Below, piece after piece: positions 57,991 to 64,000 of a stretch of 64,000 nucleotides of DNA. Where the stretch lies: assembly GCA_004352715.1 (NCBI GenBank), contig SCFE01000094.1, positions 712,796 through 776,795 of the forward strand, in the 5' to 3' direction. Position numbers and translations under genes: made by a program. Every line of letters starts with the position of its first letter. Positions within the stretch are counted from its first letter, which is position 1. The notes under the pieces were generated by a model. That model saw nothing but the letters and a program-made list of their open reading frames with translations, made no database searches and was not told the DNA's origin. This DNA is from Hofstenia miamia. Taxonomy: Eukaryota; Xenacoelomorpha; Acoela.

Positions 57991-59582
57991 TACAATCAGC
58001 TCATCATTATATTAATAATTATGCACTATTGCTGCTATTTTCAGCTCGTTTTTAATGCAGCATAAATTATTCTATAATTATCTTGATTCATGCTAATTGT
58101 TATGCTTTTTATACTTAAAGCATAATTGGTCTGCCCTATTGATGAATAATATACATGAGCGAAATCTCAATGGAAGAAAATATTGCATAATCTTCGAATT
58201 CCTTTGTACGTAAGAGCCCAATTCATCTTGCATATCCTTGCATTGATTATTTGTAGCGTTTCTAAAAATAATTTCTATTTGAATATTAACGAAAATATTC
58301 GAATATTTGATTGAAAAACATCTAACATTTTATATTGCATAATAAGGGACAATTTATGTAAAAAATTGCAATAAAAATATTCTTACAAGCTTGCAAAATC
58401 TAACTTGCAATTTCGAATAAAATAGTAACATAATTTACAAGAAATATGTTGGAGACAAAAATAAAAAAGAATTTTGGAAATGTGTTTTATAAATCGCAGT
58501 GACCCGCGATATGCTGTACAGCATATTTAAAAGGAATCAACAGTTAAAAATTTTTGAATTTTTCCTATACCACTAATTTTTTTGCATTCTAGAACTTTAC
58601 GTCGAAACAATAACCGCTAAAATTCTAGAAGGCCCAAGTCAAAATGTAAATTTTGACAGGCATTACGTGAAAGTTGTTGAGCATTTAGGGAACATCTCGT
58701 CATCAATAGAATAAATGCTAGCTTAAAATTAGCATCAAAAATAAATTTGGTTTATTCCAAAATATAAAATCCAGGGAAATTTAACATCTGAAGGGAAGGC
58801 AGTTCTCTTTAAATGTCTTACTTTTGCAACTTTTGATCAAAACATTTTATTACATTTTCAATTTTTTTTAAATTACTATATTTCACAAGGGCATGGATTG
58901 TGCTTGGGTTGGGTGTCATTGTCTTGTGCTGAGCTTGAATTACTTTTATTAGATTCGGGCTTGATCTGGATCATTCAACTTGAGTTTAGAATGGACTTCG
59001 ACATGATATTTCAACCCATTTGCAGCTCTACTTTAGGGTGCAAACTCTTGATTTGATAATTCAAGTAGAGCTATTACAATTAGTAAGAAATTATTACTTC
59101 AAATATTTTTGAGTCTCTTTAATGTTATTTGACTACTTTGACTGGTCACACACTTAAAACATGAAACATACAAATTTTTATATGGCGATATTTAGTAAAT
59201 GTGGAAGCAAGCTGATAGTTATTTCGCAACATTTTCACATTAATCTACACCATTATAGATTTAACTATAAATTCACTGCGAAATATTTCTGAAATTTTGT
59301 TGAGATCTCCTTAAAAATTTATTTGAAGTTGAAATAACGTATTAATCTATTACAATTACTAAATATTTTGAACTATTAAAGTTTATGAACACTTGCCAAA
59401 CTAGGTTGTTTATTTACAGGAAAATTTGTAAGCTTTTCAAATCAGCAATACTATTTATAATAGAAACTGCTATTATTGACCTATAACAAACATGAGAATT
59501 AAAAAAAACAACAGAACTCTCAAATTTTTAGACTACATTTATGAAGTGACCACTTTTATTCAACAAAAGTTTACTCGTTTAG
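57991..59582. other. No feature seen; presumed intron or intergenic
   Basis: AT-rich with no supportable exon. It ends at the splice acceptor of the GT31 exon. Confidence 0.5.
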
Positions 59583-59787
59583 GACATGATTCTCGGTGAC
59601 TTTATTGAAGCAAGGGCGAATTTGACATACAAAACAATGTTCGGTCTCAATTGGGTTAACACTCATTGCCGCAACGTTGACTATATTGTTAAAGTTGATG
59701 ATGATGTTCTTGTCAGACGCGAAAACTTAGTTTCTGTTCTCGATCGCTTACCAAAGAAAGGAGTTGCCGCAGGAGAATGTTTATTTA
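59583..59787 (+). CDS. Internal exon of a GT31 (beta-1,3-galactosyltransferase family) gene
   Basis: 205 bases between an acceptor AG at 59581-59582 and a consensus donor GTAAGT at 59788-59793. The translation contains GDFIEARANLTYKT, matching the DF.D.Y.NLT.KT block of beta-1,3-glycosyltransferases, then WVNTHC, and VDYIVKVDDDVLV with the DDD (59697-59705) serving as the DxD motif that binds the metal and UDP-sugar. It ends in GVAAGECLF. These enzymes are Golgi type II membrane proteins that elongate glycans. The catalytic core here is split across exons, and I cannot find the neighbouring exons in the window with confidence. Sugar specificity cannot be told from one exon. Confidence 0.85.
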
Positions 59788-62752
59788 GTAAGTTAAACTT
59801 AATCTTTCGCTTCATAAAAAATCTTAAAGTTGCGTTGACAATAAAAATGATAACCTTTTGAGTTTCTTAGAATTTTTTAAAATATGAACTTTCATTATTG
59901 TAAAATTAATGATGAATATTATACCCTCTGTGAAATTATCCAAATCTGATCATGACGAGTACTAATAGAAAATTTTATATAATGTCAATATCAAAAGTGC
60001 AGTGATGCTAAGTGCCTACAGGATATTAAGGTGGCAATGGATGCAAACCGATTTTGTATTGGAGTCACCCACACCAACAATATATCAAATTTATTGCTTC
60101 ATTTATTTCAAATGATATTGTAAATACTTTGGAAAATTTATAGTCTCTATATATATATATATATATATATATACATTATATATTTACATATATATATATA
60201 AATATATATGACAATGATTTACAATTTTATACACAGTTTTTTAAGAATATTCTCATAGGAATTACATAGTCCTCAATTGCTGAAATTCAAATAGTTGCTA
60301 AAAATCATGTTGAGGGATGTCTCACATTTACAACTACATTCACTAGATAAAAAATAAATGAATCAAATAATTCGAAGTTGGAAATAATATGAAAGAAAAC
60401 TATTTAGCTATGTTTCGCACACAGCAATGTTAAACGCAATAAAAAATCTATAAAATATTAGCAGCGTATACATTTATTAATATTCTCAAGACTACCTCTA
60501 AAGAAAGGCCATGAAGTAATCAATGTGAGAAATCTAGCGGAGGGCAATGATCAAGTAATCAAACAGCACATATTTAGATTTTTTAACTTACAGTCAATGT
60601 GACTCAGCTGAAATTTACAAATAGGGTATATTTATGTTAGGGCACTATATTATGTTCATAGAAATACAAAAATGTTAATACAACTCGTGGCAGATATATA
60701 TGTGAAATACAAAGAAAACCGAAATAAAAGTTCTTAAAAGAAATTACAACGTAAGGACTGCATATGAATGCTGTCTGCTTGAGTAATCTTCAATCATAAA
60801 CTTCTGCTGATACTCAGAGGATCGAGAAAGACTTCTGTTTAACGATCATAATAATTGCAATAGCAACCAGATAAGGTAAACCATAACTTTCAGATATGAT
60901 AGCATCACAAGCCTTTGCTTTGTATGCAGCATACATAAGTATCATGTCTTCTTTTGAAAGATGTGAGACAATGGAGATTGGAAGGAGAAAGGCAAAATGG
61001 CAGGAACGTTTATCCTTAAGGCATAATCAAAAAAGGCAATCCACTAAACTTTACTAGATTTTTTTAAAAAGCGAGATCAAGGTATGGAAACCGAAGAATC
61101 AACCAGATCCGTACGAACAGAGGGGCAAGATATTTTTTTAAAGTGAGTACCCATGGGGCAAGAACACTTTTAAGTTGAGAAAACTGAACCAAAAAATTTT
61201 CAATTTTTGAGATTGTGAAATTATTTTTCTTATCAAGTTTCTCTGCTTGATAAAATTTTATTGCATTTTGAAAAATCAATTACCATGCATTTCTAACTCT
61301 TGGTGAAATTTGATATAATTCAATAATACCAAGAAGATCTATTTTATCTGATTTGTCATCAATAAGTTTTGCAATTACACTGGAAATTATGCAATTTACC
61401 TTGCATAAATATATTGCATAAAATATTAGCTTCATAAAGTTAAAATTAATTTTTTTGCTATTACTAATGTTTTTAATAAGTATTGTCATAAAGTTTGTTA
61501 TTAAATTCTCATTGGTAGTAATAGTAGAGATGGTACTTTAAAAAATGATTCTGTATGTTCTAGGCAGTAAACATTCAAAATATTTGGCAGTTGTGCTGTG
61601 GTGTAGTGCTATGAAAATTTCAAGAGAACAAATATGGGCTAATAGTACATCTTAATCACAAGTAGTTATTGGACCAGAAATATTTGGGTGGGGTACTTTC
61701 AGGTAAGACAAATAAAGCATGGGGCAATATGGGGCAGTGTCAGCAGGGCAAGTGGAAATGGAGCAGGGCACAAATTCTGTGTGGCGGGGCAATGCGGTTC
61801 ACAAAAATCTGCCCGACTTCTATCTCTTATCTCAAACCAAGTATCTGATACATCATAAAGAGAATTTTGACATGATGAGCCAAGCCAAGGCCAAACGATA
61901 CTCATGTTGCCAAAAGCGGGTTGCCTCCTCTTGAGTGATGAAGAAAGGTATCTCCTCCGAAGTAGAAAAGAGTTGACGCCCATCTTTACATGGATCAATC
62001 CACAATGAACGCATATGCTCAAAATTTTCTGTATGCTGCTGTAGCTGATTCATTCAGATCGAAAATAGGCCTGCAATAAGCATACTTTTAAAAAGACCAT
62101 CCTTATGTATCCCACATGTAACTAGCTCCTATTGTATAATGTGATTGATATGCACACGCATATTATCATCAGATATGTACAACAAAATATCTGCAAGTTT
62201 ATTGCTCATTTTAAGTAATTTACTTAAAAAAAATTGGCCCTAAGTATGAATATACATAAAAATATTTCTAGTCCATATCCAGTAGATATCCAAGGATCGG
62301 CAATCCTGATAGAAAACCTCGGGGTCGTGGCGGCCTCAGGGTTTAGTTATTCTAGACTGTATTGAAAATGAAATTTGCTCCAGAGCAACAAACCATAAAG
62401 CATCAGAGAGCCAAATTTGAGAATGGTCTGGAGCACCTGGCAGACCAAGTTGGCCAGTTGTCGCTGAGCATCCATTTCATAGTTTATCTGTGATTTTGTT
62501 GATAAGGCTTATTCTGTGACATAGGGTTGAGTGAAAAGTTAAACAGTCTCTATGAGGGGAGCACCAAAACAACAAGTGGAATGAGCCCCGTAATGAGTAC
62601 CGAGGCCCAACAATCAAATGGGTAGAAGATAAAAAAATGACAACCGCCTTAGTGAGAGTTCTGACAACAATGTATTACAGAAAAAATTACATTTTCTTCA
62701 CTAAAACTGAGCACGTACGAAGCATAGCAAAAGTCTTTAAATTCAAGAATTG
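59788..62752. other. No supported gene; presumed downstream intron of the GT31 gene
   Basis: A TA microsatellite lies at about 60147-60205. A less AT-rich block (61700-62060) has short open stretches on both strands that I cannot tie to any family. Confidence 0.45.
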
Positions 62753-62879
62753 CTGAAACACATGATGATTATTTCCGCGCGGAATTTAATAAAATTTAAT
62801 AGAGAACAAACAGTGAATATGTTAATCACAACCAAGTATCACAGGAATTCCTTGCGTAAATAATCATCGTGTGTTTCAG
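62753..62879. mobile_element. 127-bp palindromic MITE-like element
   Basis: Ends CTGAAACACATGATGATTAT and the inverse of ATAATCATCGTGTGTTTCAG pair over about 26 bases with two mismatches, enclosing about 75 bases. No target duplication is evident. The class is unknown. Confidence 0.6.
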
Positions 62880-64000
62880 GCCTTATAAAATAACCATAAC
62901 GTACTTTGCAAGCGTATTGAATAAACCCTACACGTGGAAATTGCAAATATTACAAATCGCCGCTAATAGTCGCCACTAATGATTGAGAAATATTAAAAAT
63001 AGTGCCCTCCGCTAGAAATATAATGCGAATTACGACGCGGCCTTTCTTTTGAGGTAGTCTTGATATTATTTTTGTATTGGTGAAGCAAAATTCAATATAT
63101 ATATATATAAATAAATACTTGGGCCTACGGAAAGTTTTGAGAATTTCCATACAATTATACAACAATTTTCATTTATATGTCTTGTACATAACTTTGTTTG
63201 CTTACTAATATTCAGCCAATTTTATTTATTAGTCAATGGAATGTTTTCTATTAGATGTAGAAATAAATATAGTCTCTGAAAACCAGATTGTCTTTATAAT
63301 TTATTATTGCAGTGTAACGAATGGACAAACAAAAAACAATTTTGCGTCTATGAGTACACTTAAACTTAGTGTGGTACTTGAAAAGTGCAGATCGCCCAAC
63401 CTCAGAATTGTCTTCATATAGATACTCCGGTAAATTGGAATTGGAATAACTAAGTGATACAAAGAGAAGAAAATCGAAACATTTACCCATCACAAATGTA
63501 AGGGGTTGTTTCCTTTCCAAAATTATGAAAAAACTGTGATTATAATATCCATGTGCTTGAATTTCGCTTTCTCCCTAAATTATAGGGAACTTCAGTTTTA
63601 TAATGAACTTTGATATTCATAGACATTAAGCAATTGTTCAGCAATTTTTAAATGTTGAAAGTATGTGGTTGAATTTTCTCATATCTATTATATGGTATAT
63701 ATTCAAGAAACGCATGACTAAAATTCTACTTTTAGTAAAGTACAAGCAAATGAAAAACACTTTGCCGAAGTAATCTATGCCCAAATTTATATAGCTTATA
63801 TCATTTTTCATTATAAATCACCAACTAATATCCTTTATGTTTTGATCTTAAAATCCTTCTAAATGAATTCCAAATTTTAGTTATCGTTATAATTAAATCC
63901 TTGTTGAATTTTCCAATATGATTCGTTTATTAGTTAAAAGATTATGCAAGTAATTGGTGAAAAAAAATTTGCTAAAAAACATTTAAATTTTAATTTGTTT
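62880..64000. other. No feature seen
   Basis: AT-rich. A possible acceptor (pyrimidine run and CAG near 63309-63311) is followed by an open stretch to 63421, but without a donor or a recognisable protein I do not call an exon. Confidence 0.45.

Noticed and set aside
61699-62053. Possible gene fragment in a less AT-rich block on either strand
   Set aside because: No recognisable motif, no splice signals of quality, and competing open frames on both strands.

Overview
The window looks like AT-rich, repeat-dense, non-coding-dominated DNA from an invertebrate metazoan. The reasons are Ty3/gypsy LTR retrotransposons, a Tc1-type and a piggyBac-type DNA transposon, capsid-like remnants of a Polinton/Maverick-type element, a TTAGGG-type telomeric tract, and a spliced exon of a GT31 glycosyltransferase. 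The sequence alone does not fix the species. Four N blocks of exactly 1000 bases are scaffold placeholders of unknown true length. Two further gaps are 11 and 108 bases.

Left third (about 1.2-21 kb): all the coding debris is on the minus strand, and I read it as a nest. An outer Ty3/gypsy element X starts with a decayed LTR and leader near 20.8 kb, then gag (20.5-19.3 kb) and protease (19.3-18.46 kb). It resumes with RT, RNase H and integrase (7.04-4.53 kb) and a third ORF (4.5-3.45 and 1.48-1.41 kb). Its two halves are split by an inner relative, Y, whose LTRs lie at 17624-18457 and 7044-7843. Y keeps gag, protease, ORF3 and a polypurine tract but has no RT, RNase H or integrase. X's ORF3 is also split by an element with about 240-bp terminal inverted repeats and a 6-bp target duplication (1482-3441). 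Y's interior holds about 5 kb of AT-rich filler with tandem repeats and one arm of a 1-kb inverted repeat.

Middle (21-39 kb): the other arm of that inverted repeat, long gene-free stretches, a small cluster of capsid-like remnants (25.6-26.9 kb, minus), one well-formed but unidentified exon (32050-32141), a dead Tc1-type transposon (32296-33780), the 5' half of a third gypsy relative Z (about 37-33.95 kb, minus), a piggyBac-type MITE and a 116-bp tandem array.

Right (39-54 kb): two same-orientation copies, B and C, of another gypsy element. B has its 5' LTR and part of gag, then a gap. C runs LTR, tRNA-Arg-like primer site, gag, a textbook -1 frameshift signal, protease-RT-RNase H-integrase, then a long ORF3 that enters a gap. 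C is the best template for reading X, Y and Z. All are broken by stops, frameshifts or deletions, so nothing here should be autonomously mobile.

The most interesting content is ORF3. It is a protein of about 1000 residues, without visible membrane segments, encoded between integrase and the 3' LTR. It is recognisably conserved in three diverged elements (C, X, Y), and I do not recognise it as any known retroelement protein. The last 9 kb carries a TIR element (56533-57988), the GT31 exon (59583-59787), a small palindromic MITE and otherwise nothing I can support.
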